Shown: in pieces, positions 54,033 through 61,533 of the stretch
Layout: every line of letters begins with the position of its first letter
Numbering within the stretch: the first letter of the stretch is position 1
The notes under the pieces: generated by a model
Databases searched by the model: none
Told to the model about the DNA's origin: nothing
What the model saw: the letters and a program-made list of their open reading frames with translations, nothing else
Assembly (NCBI RefSeq): GCF_001423125.1
Contig: NZ_LMNW01000031.1
Location: 617,940-681,939 of the forward strand
Length of the DNA: 64,000 nt
From: Duganella sp. Leaf126
GTDB lineage: Bacteria > Pseudomonadota > Gammaproteobacteria > Burkholderiales > Burkholderiaceae_D
Direction: 5' to 3'
Translations under genes and position numbers: made by a program

Positions 54033-54514
54033 TGCGGAGGGAAGGCGCGCACCTTGGTCAGCAGGCGCGTGGTCGAGCGGTCGTGCTCGAAGTCGATCGC
54101 CACCGCCTGGCCGCCGTAGGCCAGCACGGCCTGCCCTTCGGGAATCGCATCCATCCGGTAGTCGCCGCCCTTGGCATAGATGTCGGGGCGCGCCTGCTGC
54201 ACCACGGCCAGCGCCGTGTCTTCGTCGAAATCCACCACCAGGCTCACCGACTCGAGCGCGGCCAGCAGCGCCATGCGGTCGGCGCAGGTGTTGACGGGCC
54301 GGTCGTCGCCCTTGCCCAGGCGCTTGACCGAAGCGTCGGTATTGGCCGCCACGACCAGCGACGCACCCAGTGCGCGCGCCTGCGCCAGATAGGTGACGTG
54401 GCCGCGATGGAGGATGTCGAAAACGCCGTTGGTCAGCACCACCGGCTTGGGCAGCGCCGCCACGCGGGCAGCGAGTTGATCGCGGGTGCAGATTTTCTGT
54501 TCGAAGTCGGGCAT
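54029..54514 (-). CDS. rfaE2: D-glycero-beta-D-manno-heptose 1-phosphate adenylyltransferase
   Basis: This 161-aa nucleotidyltransferase makes ADP-heptose for the lipopolysaccharide core. VVLTNGVFDILHRGHVTYLAQARALG carries the HxGH-type site (HRGH), shown here as FDILHRGHVTYL, and the end reads DFEHDRSTTRLLTKV. It corresponds to the C-terminal domain of bifunctional HldE; the kinase partner is a separate gene elsewhere, as usual in betaproteobacteria. Confidence 0.94.
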   Translation of the reverse strand: MPDFEQKICTRDQLAARVAALPKPVVLTNGVFDILHRGHVTYLAQARALGASLVVAANTDASVKRLGKGDDRPVNTCADRMALLAALESVSLVVDFDEDTALAVVQQARPDIYAKGGDYRMDAIPEGQAVLAYGGQAVAIDFEHDRSTTRLLTKVRAFPPQ

Positions 54515-54592
54515 GGAATGATCTCAGCTAGAATGGGGGCTCTCGGGCCGCCATTATTGCATCCCCCCATCGCCTGTGTTCAAATACCTCAC

Positions 54593-55528
54593 ATGACACT
54601 GACCGAACTGAAATATATCGTCGCCGTTGCGAGAGCGAAACACTTCGGCCACGCAGCCGAAGCCTGCTACGTTGCACAGCCCACGCTGTCGGTCGCCATC
54701 AAAAAACTCGAGGATGAACTGGGCGTGGTGCTGTTCGAACGGGGCGGCGCCGAAATCTCGGTCACGCCGCTGGGGGCGCAAATCATCGCCCAGGCCGAGC
54801 TGGTGCTCGAACAGACGGCCGCCATCAAGGAGCTGGCCAAGCAGAACAAGGACCCGCTGGCCGGACCGCTGCGCCTGGGCGTGATCTACACGATCGCACC
54901 GTACCTGCTGCCGCCGCTGGTCAAGGGCATGATCGACAAGGTGCCGCAAATGCCGCTGATCCTGCAGGAGAACTTCACCGTGCGCCTGCTCGAGATGCTG
55001 CGCCAGGGCGAGCTCGATGCAGCCATCATGGCGCTGCCGCTGCCCGACCACGGCATGACCATGCAGACGCTGTACGACGAACCGTTCGTGGTCGCCATGC
55101 CGGCCCAGCATCCGTGGACACGGCGCAAAAGCATCCCCGCCAACGACCTCAAGTCCGAGAACATGCTCTTGCTCGGCAACGGCCACTGCTTCCGCGACCA
55201 GGTGCTGGAAGTGTGCCCGGAAATGGCGCGCTTCTCCACGCCCGGCAACGGCATGCAGCGCACCTTCGAGGGTTCGTCGCTGGAAACCATCCGCCACATG
55301 GTCTCGAGCGGCATCGGCCTGACCGTGCTGCCGCGCGCCTCGGTGCCGGACATGCACGCCAACGACGGCATGCTGCAATTCCGTCCGTTCGACGCGCCGG
55401 TGCCATCGCGCCGCGTGGTGATCGTCTGGCGCAAGAGCTTTACCCGCAAGGCGGCGATCGACGCCGTGTGCGAGGTGGTTGCCTCGTGCGACCTGCCGGG
55501 CATTACCACCATTTGCGAAGAAGGTTAG
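54593..55528 (+). CDS. oxyR: hydrogen-peroxide-sensing regulator OxyR
   Basis: This 311-aa LysR-type regulator has the OxyR HTH ([30 protein letters not shown], landmark [19 protein letters not shown]) and the redox pair Cys199 and Cys208 in [14 protein letters not shown], at exactly the E. coli numbering. Peroxide should form a disulfide between them and switch on peroxide defences. oxyR-ubiA on the same strand is a recurring betaproteobacterial order. A glutathione peroxidase is coded 5 kb downstream. Confidence 0.96.
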   Translation: MTLTELKYIVAVARAKHFGHAAEACYVAQPTLSVAIKKLEDELGVVLFERGGAEISVTPLGAQIIAQAELVLEQTAAIKELAKQNKDPLAGPLRLGVIYTIAPYLLPPLVKGMIDKVPQMPLILQENFTVRLLEMLRQGELDAAIMALPLPDHGMTMQTLYDEPFVVAMPAQHPWTRRKSIPANDLKSENMLLLGNGHCFRDQVLEVCPEMARFSTPGNGMQRTFEGSSLETIRHMVSSGIGLTVLPRASVPDMHANDGMLQFRPFDAPVPSRRVVIVWRKSFTRKAAIDAVCEVVASCDLPGITTICEEG

Positions 55529-55596
55529 ATCGGGGAACCTGGGGCGCAAGCGATATTTGCGATAATGGCGTCTTCTCCGTACAGAAACGCCACCCG

Positions 55597-56451
55597 ATGA
55601 ACAAGCTTGCGCTGTATTTCCGCCTGGTCCGCCTGGACAAACCGATCGGCACCCTGCTGCTGCTGTGGCCCACGCTGTGCGCGCTGTGGCTTGCCGCCGA
55701 TGGCCGGCCCGATCCGGTACTGGTGCTGATCTTCGCGCTCGGCACGCTGCTGATGCGCTCGGCCGGCTGCGCCATGAACGACTATGCCGACCAGGACTTC
55801 GACCGCCACGTCAAGCGCACCGTGGACCGCCCGATCACCAGCGGCCGCGTGAGCGGCAAGGAAGCGCTGGCGATTGCCGGGCTGCTGGCGCTGATCTCGT
55901 TCTGCCTGATCCTGCCGTTGAACGCTTTGACCAAGCAGCTGTCGGTGGCGGCGCTGATCATTGCCGGCACCTACCCCTACTTCAAGCGCTTTTTCGCCAT
56001 CCCGCAAGCCTACCTCGGCATCGCCTTCGGCTTCGGCATCCCGATGGCTTTTGCGGCGGTGCTGGGCACGGTGCCGGCGGTGGCCTGGGTACTGCTGATC
56101 GGTAACGTGTTCTGGGCGGTTGCCTACGATACCGAGTACGCAATGGTCGACCGCGACGACGACCTGAAAATCGGCATCAAGACCTCGGCCATCACCTTCG
56201 GCCGCTACGACGTGGCTGCCATCATGGTGTGCTACGCGGTGCATCTGCTGCTGCTGGGCTGGGCCGGTCTGCAGCTGGGGCTGGGCGTGTGCTTCCTGGG
56301 CGGGCTGGTCGTGGCGGCTGGCATTGCCGTCTATCACTATCGCTTGATCCGCGACCGCCAGCGCGACGCCTGCTTTTATGCCTTCCGACACAACAATTGG
56401 TTGGGTGCGGCGGTATTTGGCGGGATCGCGTTAGACTACGTCGTGCGCTAA
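55597..56451 (+). CDS. ubiA: 4-hydroxybenzoate polyprenyltransferase UbiA
   Basis: This 284-aa membrane enzyme joins 4-hydroxybenzoate to the polyprenyl tail in ubiquinone synthesis. [22 protein letters not shown] contains the first Asp motif (NDYADQDFD) and [21 protein letters not shown] the second ([12 protein letters not shown]). About eight or nine membrane helices fit the family. Confidence 0.97.
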   Translation: MNKLALYFRLVRLDKPIGTLLLLWPTLCALWLAADGRPDPVLVLIFALGTLLMRSAGCAMNDYADQDFDRHVKRTVDRPITSGRVSGKEALAIAGLLALISFCLILPLNALTKQLSVAALIIAGTYPYFKRFFAIPQAYLGIAFGFGIPMAFAAVLGTVPAVAWVLLIGNVFWAVAYDTEYAMVDRDDDLKIGIKTSAITFGRYDVAAIMVCYAVHLLLLGWAGLQLGLGVCFLGGLVVAAGIAVYHYRLIRDRQRDACFYAFRHNNWLGAAVFGGIALDYVVR

Positions 56452-56524
56452 GCGTTTGCCGCAAGCGGGCAAGCGCAAGGCACGTCCACTTTTTTTCGAC
56501 CGCAGCGATAACGACGAGGTGTAT

Positions 56525-56875
56525 ATGAATCAACCACAAAACGGCAACGGTACGCTCAACGACATCAAGGATGCCACCAGCGCAGCACGCGACAAGGTTG
56601 TCAGCGGCGTCAAGACCGCCGCCCACGACGCCCAGGATTACCTGAGCGAAGCCAGCGACAAGGCAGGCGAAGCGATCTCCGAGGCGCGCACGCGCTTCGA
56701 AGACTCGCTGCGCAACGCCCGCATCGACCTGCGCAAGCTTGAAGACACGGTCCTGGCCCACAGCCGCGACGCGGCCCGCCAGGCCGACGTCTACGTCCAC
56801 GACAATCCATGGAAAGCGGTCGGCATCGGCGCCGCCATCGGCCTGCTGGCAGGCCTGCTGGTGTCGCGCCGCTAA
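56525..56875 (+). CDS. DUF883 (ElaB/YqjD-type) membrane-anchored protein
   Basis: This 116-aa protein has a long amphipathic, charged helix (about residues 10-90) and a C-terminal membrane helix with the family signature VHDNPWKAVGIGAAIGLLAGLLVSRR (landmarks DNPWKAVGIGA, GLLVSRR). Relatives in E. coli anchor to the inner membrane and associate with ribosomes in stationary phase. GAGGTG lies before the ATG at 56525. Confidence 0.92.
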   Translation: MNQPQNGNGTLNDIKDATSAARDKVVSGVKTAAHDAQDYLSEASDKAGEAISEARTRFEDSLRNARIDLRKLEDTVLAHSRDAARQADVYVHDNPWKAVGIGAAIGLLAGLLVSRR

Positions 56876-57022
56876 GCGACCGCTGCAGATCCGGGGTCAG
56901 TTCCGGCAGTCGGGCACGAACTCAGCCATATAGCTGCAGGGAGCGTGTCTGCATGCAGGAACTGGCCCCGACGCCCATCGGGCGCAATTCATTGCGCCCA
57001 ATTCACCGCGCAACGTCCCCCC

Positions 57023-57856
57023 TCACCCGGCGGCGCCCAGTTCGTCGCCCAGTTCCCTGCCGCGATCGGCTGCCGCCCTGGCTGCCTTGACGATCGCCGC
57101 CTTCACGCCGCTGCCCTCCATGCTGCTGAGCGCGGCGAACGTGGTGCCGCCCTTGGACGTCACGCGCTCGCGCAGCAGCGTGACCGGTTCGTGCGATTGC
57201 GTGGCCAGCTGGGCTGCGCCGGCAAACGTGGCCAGCGCCAGTTGCGTGCCCTGCGCCGGACTCAGGCCCAGTTCGGTCGCGGCCTGCTGCAGCGCTTCGA
57301 TGAAGTAAAACACATAGGCCGGGCCGCTGCCCGAGATCGCCGTCACGGCATCGATCTGCGCTTCGTCATCGAGCCACACAGTGGGGCCGACCGCGCGCAG
57401 GATGTCGTCGGCCGCCTGCCGCTGTGCGGCCGAGACGCCGCCGGTGGCAGCCATGCCGGTGATGCCCATGCCGATCAGGGCCGGCGTGTTGGGCATGCAG
57501 CGCACGATGGCGCCATAGCCGCCCAGCCAGCGCGACAGATCGGCGCTGCGGATGCCGGCGGCAATCGAGACGACCAGCGGCTGGCGCGCGCGATCGTTCA
57601 GTGGCAGCAGCGGCAGCAGCTGCGCCGCCACGTCGCGCATGCTTTGCGGCTTGACCGCCAGCACGATGACGTCGGCCCTGCCGACCGCCTGGTCGGCCCC
57701 GGTCGCCGTGCTCACGCCATACTGGGTGCGCAGGCGTTCGAGCGCCTCGGCGTTCGGATCCACCACGTGGATGTCGGCGCCGGCCGTCAATTTGCCGGCC
57801 AGGCCGGCGATCAGCGCGGAAGCCATATTGCCGCCGCCGATAAAGGTGATTTTCAT
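57023..57856 (-). CDS. proC: pyrroline-5-carboxylate reductase ProC
   Basis: This 277-aa enzyme makes proline from pyrroline-5-carboxylate. ITFIGGGNMASALIAGL is the NAD(P) site; VRCMPNTPALIGMGITGM and AITAISGSGPAYVFYFIEAL (as AVTAISGSGPAYVFYF) and TSKGGTTFAAL are conserved. It lies 60 bp downstream of yggS on the same strand, the common yggS-proC order. Confidence 0.97.
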   Translation of the reverse strand: MKITFIGGGNMASALIAGLAGKLTAGADIHVVDPNAEALERLRTQYGVSTATGADQAVGRADVIVLAVKPQSMRDVAAQLLPLLPLNDRARQPLVVSIAAGIRSADLSRWLGGYGAIVRCMPNTPALIGMGITGMAATGGVSAAQRQAADDILRAVGPTVWLDDEAQIDAVTAISGSGPAYVFYFIEALQQAATELGLSPAQGTQLALATFAGAAQLATQSHEPVTLLRERVTSKGGTTFAALSSMEGSGVKAAIVKAARAAADRGRELGDELGAAG

Positions 57857-57916
57857 CTCAAGCTTTCTCTAACATGAAGAGCCTGACAGACCGCAGCGCG
57901 ATGCGCAGCAGGTCGG

Positions 57917-58624
57917 TCAGCGCTCATAGGTTCTGGCGCCGAAAATGGCCGAGCCGACGCGCACGATGGTGGCGCCTTCGACGATGGCCGCGCGCAGGTC
58001 GGACGACATGCCCATCGACAGCGTATCGAGCGCCAGGCCGTCGGCGCGCAGCTGGTCGTACAGTGCGCGCAGCCGGGCGAACGCGGCGCGTTGCTGGTCG
58101 AACTGGTCGGCCGGTTCGGGAATCGCCATCAGGCCGCGCAAGGCAAGGTTGGGCAGCGCTGCGACGTCGTGCGCCAGCGCTGCCAGTTCGTGCGGGGCCA
58201 CGCCGCTTTTGCTGGCCTCCCCGCTGATGTTTACCTGCAGGCAGATCTGCAGCGGCGCCAGCCCGGCGGGGCGCTGCTCGGACAGGCGCTGGGCGATTTT
58301 TATGCGCTCCACCGTGTGCACCCAGTCGAAATGCTCGGCGATGGGCCGCGTCTTGTTGCTCTGGATCGGGCCGATGAAGTGCCACTCGAGCGCGGGCGCG
58401 CCCAGTGCTTTGAGCGCGCCGATCTTGTCCACGCCTTCCTGCAGATAGTTTTCGCCGAAGGCGCGCTGGCCGGCAGCCACCGCCTGCTGCACGGCTTGCG
58501 GCCCGAAAGTCTTGGACACGGCCAGCAGCCGCACGGTGTCCGCCGCACGTCCTGCTTCGGCGGCGGCGGCAACGATGGACGCGGTGACAGCTTGCAAGTT
58601 CTTGGGGATAGAGGACATAATCAT
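57917..58624 (-). CDS. yggS: YggS-family PLP-homeostasis protein
   Basis: This 235-aa alanine-racemase-like fold protein (PLPBP/COG0325) binds pyridoxal phosphate and keeps vitamin B6 and amino-acid pools in balance. LLAVSKTFGPQAVQQAVAAGQRAFGENYLQEG contains the PLP Lys (AVSKTF), and EWHFIGPIQSNK, SMGMSSDLRAAIVEGATIVRVGSAIFG are family motifs. A second Met at 58618 (MSSIPKNLQ) is an alternative start. Its start is only 35-41 bp from the divergent pilT start. Confidence 0.95.
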   Translation of the reverse strand: MIMSSIPKNLQAVTASIVAAAAEAGRAADTVRLLAVSKTFGPQAVQQAVAAGQRAFGENYLQEGVDKIGALKALGAPALEWHFIGPIQSNKTRPIAEHFDWVHTVERIKIAQRLSEQRPAGLAPLQICLQVNISGEASKSGVAPHELAALAHDVAALPNLALRGLMAIPEPADQFDQQRAAFARLRALYDQLRADGLALDTLSMGMSSDLRAAIVEGATIVRVGSAIFGARTYER

Positions 58625-58659
58625 CGAGGGTAGTTACACTTCAGGCACAGGGATTATAA

Positions 58660-59703
58660 ATGGACATTTCCGAACTTCTCGCTTTCTCCGTCAAGAACAA
58701 GGCCTCGGACCTGCACCTGTCCGCCGGGCTGCCGCCGATGCTGCGCGTGCACGGCGACGTGCGGCGCCTGAACGTCGATGCGCTCGAGCACAAGGAAGTG
58801 CACCGCATGATCTATGACATCATGAACGACGGCCAGCGCAAGGTGTACGAAGAGCGGATGGAGATCGACTTTTCGTTCGAGATTCCCGGCCTGTCGCGCT
58901 TTCGCGTCAACGCATTCAACCAGGAGCGCGGCGCCTCGGCGGTGTTTCGCACCATCCCGTCGAAAATCCTCACGCTCGAGGAACTCAACGCGCCCAAGAT
59001 CTTTGCCGATTTCGCGCTCAAGCCGCGCGGCCTGGTGCTGGTGACCGGCCCTACCGGCTCGGGCAAGTCGACCACGCTGGCAGCCATGGTCAATCACCTC
59101 AACGAGAATGAGCATGGCCACATCCTCACCATCGAGGACCCGATCGAGTTCGTGCACGAATCGAAGAAGTGCCTGATCAACCAGCGCGAGGTGGGACCGC
59201 ACACGCATTCGTTTTCCAACGCGCTGCGCTCGGCGCTGCGCGAAGACCCCGACTGCATCCTGGTCGGCGAGCTGCGCGACCTCGAAACCATCCGCCTGGC
59301 CCTGTCGGCGGCCGAGACGGGCCACCTGGTGTTCGGTACGCTGCACACGTCGTCGGCCGCCAAGACCATCGACCGCATCGTCGACGTGTTCCCCGCCGAG
59401 GAAAAGGAAATGGTGCGTGCCATGTTGTCCGAATCGCTGCAGGCAGTGATTTCGCAGACGCTGCTCAAGGCCAAGGACGGCAGCGGCCGGGTGGCGGCGC
59501 ACGAGATCATGGTGGGCACGCCGGCCATCCGCAACCTGATCCGCGAAGCGAAGATCGCGCAGATGTACTCGGCGATCCAGACCGGCAGCAACTTCGGCAT
59601 GCAGACGCTGGACCAGAACCTGAGCGACCTGGTACGGCGCAATGTGATCGGGTCGGCCACGGCGCGCAGCGCGGCCAAGACGCCCGAGAATTTCCCGGGC
59701 TAG
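58660..59703 (+). CDS. pilT: type IV pilus retraction ATPase PilT
   Basis: This 347-aa hexameric ATPase depolymerises type IV pili for twitching and DNA uptake. Walker A is GPTGSGKSTT (residues 130-139); the Asp box is ILTIEDPIEFVH, Walker B CILVGELRD, the His box ETGHLVFGTLHTSSA, and the PilT-specific AIRNLIRE motif is present (PAIRNLIREAKI). GGGATTATAA precedes the ATG. pilU follows after nine bases. Confidence 0.98.
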   Translation: MDISELLAFSVKNKASDLHLSAGLPPMLRVHGDVRRLNVDALEHKEVHRMIYDIMNDGQRKVYEERMEIDFSFEIPGLSRFRVNAFNQERGASAVFRTIPSKILTLEELNAPKIFADFALKPRGLVLVTGPTGSGKSTTLAAMVNHLNENEHGHILTIEDPIEFVHESKKCLINQREVGPHTHSFSNALRSALREDPDCILVGELRDLETIRLALSAAETGHLVFGTLHTSSAAKTIDRIVDVFPAEEKEMVRAMLSESLQAVISQTLLKAKDGSGRVAAHEIMVGTPAIRNLIREAKIAQMYSAIQTGSNFGMQTLDQNLSDLVRRNVIGSATARSAAKTPENFPG

Positions 59704-59712
59704 GGGTTGACC

Positions 59713-60849
59713 ATGGAACGCGACGACGCCTCCAAATTCATGTTCGACCTGCTGCGCCACATGCTGGCGAAAAAAGGCTCGGACCTGTTCATCACCGCGG
59801 GCTTCCCGCCGGCGATGAAAATCGACGGCAAGATGACGCCGGTATCGCAGCAGGCGCTCACGCCCGCGCACACGCTGGACCTGGCGCGCTCGATCATGAA
59901 CGACAAGCAGGCCGCCGGCTTCGAGCAGACCAAGGAAGCCAACTTCGCCATCAGTCCCGCCGACCTGGGGCGCTTCCGGGTGTCGGCGTTCGTCCAGATG
60001 GGGTGTGTCGGCATGGTGCTGCGCACGATCACCAGCGCGATTCCCGTGCTCGACAACCTGGGCCTGCCGCCCGTGCTCAAGGACATCGTGATGGCCAAGC
60101 GCGGCCTGGTGATCATGGTCGGCGCCACCGGCTCGGGCAAATCGACCACGCTGGCCGCCATGGTCGGCTACCGCAACGAGAACAGCTACGGCCATATCAT
60201 CACCATCGAAGATCCGGTGGAATTCGTCCATCCGCACAAGCACTGCATCGTCACCCAGCGCGAAGTCGGTGTCGATACCGACGACTGGGAGACGGCGCTC
60301 AAGAACACGCTGCGCCAGGCCCCGGACGTGATCCAGATCGGCGAGATCCGCGACCGCGACACCATGGACCACGCGATCGCGTTTGCCGAAACCGGCCACC
60401 TGTGCCTGGCCACGCTGCACGCCAACAGCGCCAACCAGGCGCTCGACCGCATCATCAACTTCTTCCCCGAGGAGCGCCGCCAGCAGCTGCTGATGGACCT
60501 CTCGCTCAACCTGAAGGGACTGGTGTCGCAGCGGCTGGTGCCGCGCAAGGATGGGCCAGGGCGCGCGGTGGCGATCGAAATCCTGCTCAACACGCCGCTG
60601 ATCTCAGACCTGATCTTCAAGGGCCAGGTGCACGACATCAAGGAGCTGATGAAGAAGTCGCGCGAACTGGGCATGCAGACCTTCGACCAGTCGCTGTTCG
60701 ACCTGTACGAAGCGGGCCAGATCACCTACGAAGACGCGCTGCGCAACGCCGATTCGGTCAACGACCTGCGCCTGGCCATCAAGCTGGAAAGCAAAACCGC
60801 GCCCGACCAGGCGCCGCCTGCCGGCGCCAGGGAACTGGGCATACTGTGA
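59713..60849 (+). CDS. pilU: PilT-dependent retraction ATPase PilU
   Basis: This 378-aa PilT paralogue has Walker A GATGSGKSTT, IITIEDPVEFVHPHKHC, VIQIGEIRD and TGHLCLATLHANSAN. It lacks the AIRNLIRE motif (TPLISDLIFKG instead), the usual PilU difference. PilU adds force to PilT-driven retraction. The ATG at 59713 has AGGGG about eight bases upstream; a TTG at 59707 is less likely. It forms an operon with pilT. Confidence 0.96.
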   Translation: MERDDASKFMFDLLRHMLAKKGSDLFITAGFPPAMKIDGKMTPVSQQALTPAHTLDLARSIMNDKQAAGFEQTKEANFAISPADLGRFRVSAFVQMGCVGMVLRTITSAIPVLDNLGLPPVLKDIVMAKRGLVIMVGATGSGKSTTLAAMVGYRNENSYGHIITIEDPVEFVHPHKHCIVTQREVGVDTDDWETALKNTLRQAPDVIQIGEIRDRDTMDHAIAFAETGHLCLATLHANSANQALDRIINFFPEERRQQLLMDLSLNLKGLVSQRLVPRKDGPGRAVAIEILLNTPLISDLIFKGQVHDIKELMKKSRELGMQTFDQSLFDLYEAGQITYEDALRNADSVNDLRLAIKLESKTAPDQAPPAGARELGIL

Positions 60850-60914
60850 ACGTGACGCCATCCGCACCTGCGATCACTTGACGAGCAACCACCGAGCACT
60901 TTGACGAGCAAGCC

Positions 60915-61400
60915 ATGCCCACCATCTACGATTTCACCGCCAACGACCTGACCGGCGCACCGGTCGATCTGCGCCAGTACCAGGGCCAGGTCCTGTTGAT
61001 CGTCAATACCGCCAGCCAGTGCGGCTTCACGCCGCAATACCAGGGCCTGGAAGCCGTGTACCAGCAGTTCCGCGACCGTGGCGTGGTGGTGCTGGGCTTC
61101 CCGTGCAACCAGTTCGGCGCCCAGGAGCCGGGCAGCGCCAGCGAGATCGGCGCCTTCTGCGAAAAAAACTATGGCGTCACGTTCCCGCTGTTCGCCAAGA
61201 TCGATGTCAACGGCGCCCAGGCCCACCCGCTGTTTGCCAAATTGAAGCACGACGCGCCGGGCGTGCTCGGCACCGAGCGCATCAAGTGGAATTTCACCAA
61301 GTTTTTGGTGCGCAAGGACGGCACCGTGTTTGCCCGCTACGCCCCGACCACCAAGCCGGAAAGCATCGTAGCCGACATTGAAAAATTGTTACTGGAATAA
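60915..61400 (+). CDS. glutathione peroxidase (Cys type)
   Basis: This 161-aa thiol peroxidase has the catalytic Cys36 in NTASQCGFTPQY, GFPCNQFGAQEPGS with the Gln and a possible resolving Cys, and KWNFTKFLV with the Trp-Asn. Cys in place of selenocysteine is usual in bacteria, where such enzymes often use thioredoxin. It may reduce lipid or hydrogen peroxide. Its operon status with pilU (65-bp gap) is unclear. Confidence 0.95.
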   Translation: MPTIYDFTANDLTGAPVDLRQYQGQVLLIVNTASQCGFTPQYQGLEAVYQQFRDRGVVVLGFPCNQFGAQEPGSASEIGAFCEKNYGVTFPLFAKIDVNGAQAHPLFAKLKHDAPGVLGTERIKWNFTKFLVRKDGTVFARYAPTTKPESIVADIEKLLLE

Positions 61401-61418
61401 TTTTTAGCGCCAGGAAGC

Positions 61419-61473
61419 CACGATTTGTGTAGTGTGGAAAGTAAAATCGTGAAAACGGTTTGTTAAAATCGTG
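61419..61473. promoter_or_regulatory. triple AAATCGTG motif upstream of GGDEF-EAL gene
   Basis: AAATCGTG occurs inverted at 61419-61426 (as CACGATTT) and twice direct at 61444-61451 and 61466-61473, the direct copies exactly 22 bp apart within longer TAAAATCGTG matches. The set lies 60-115 bp before the ATG at 61534 in AT-rich sequence. Two copies at two helical turns look like a regulator binding array. Confidence 0.45.
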
Positions 61474-61533
61474 CTTTAGGTTAACTTTTCAGTAATAATG
61501 ATCTTCGGTCACTGCCAACACGAATCGTTAACT

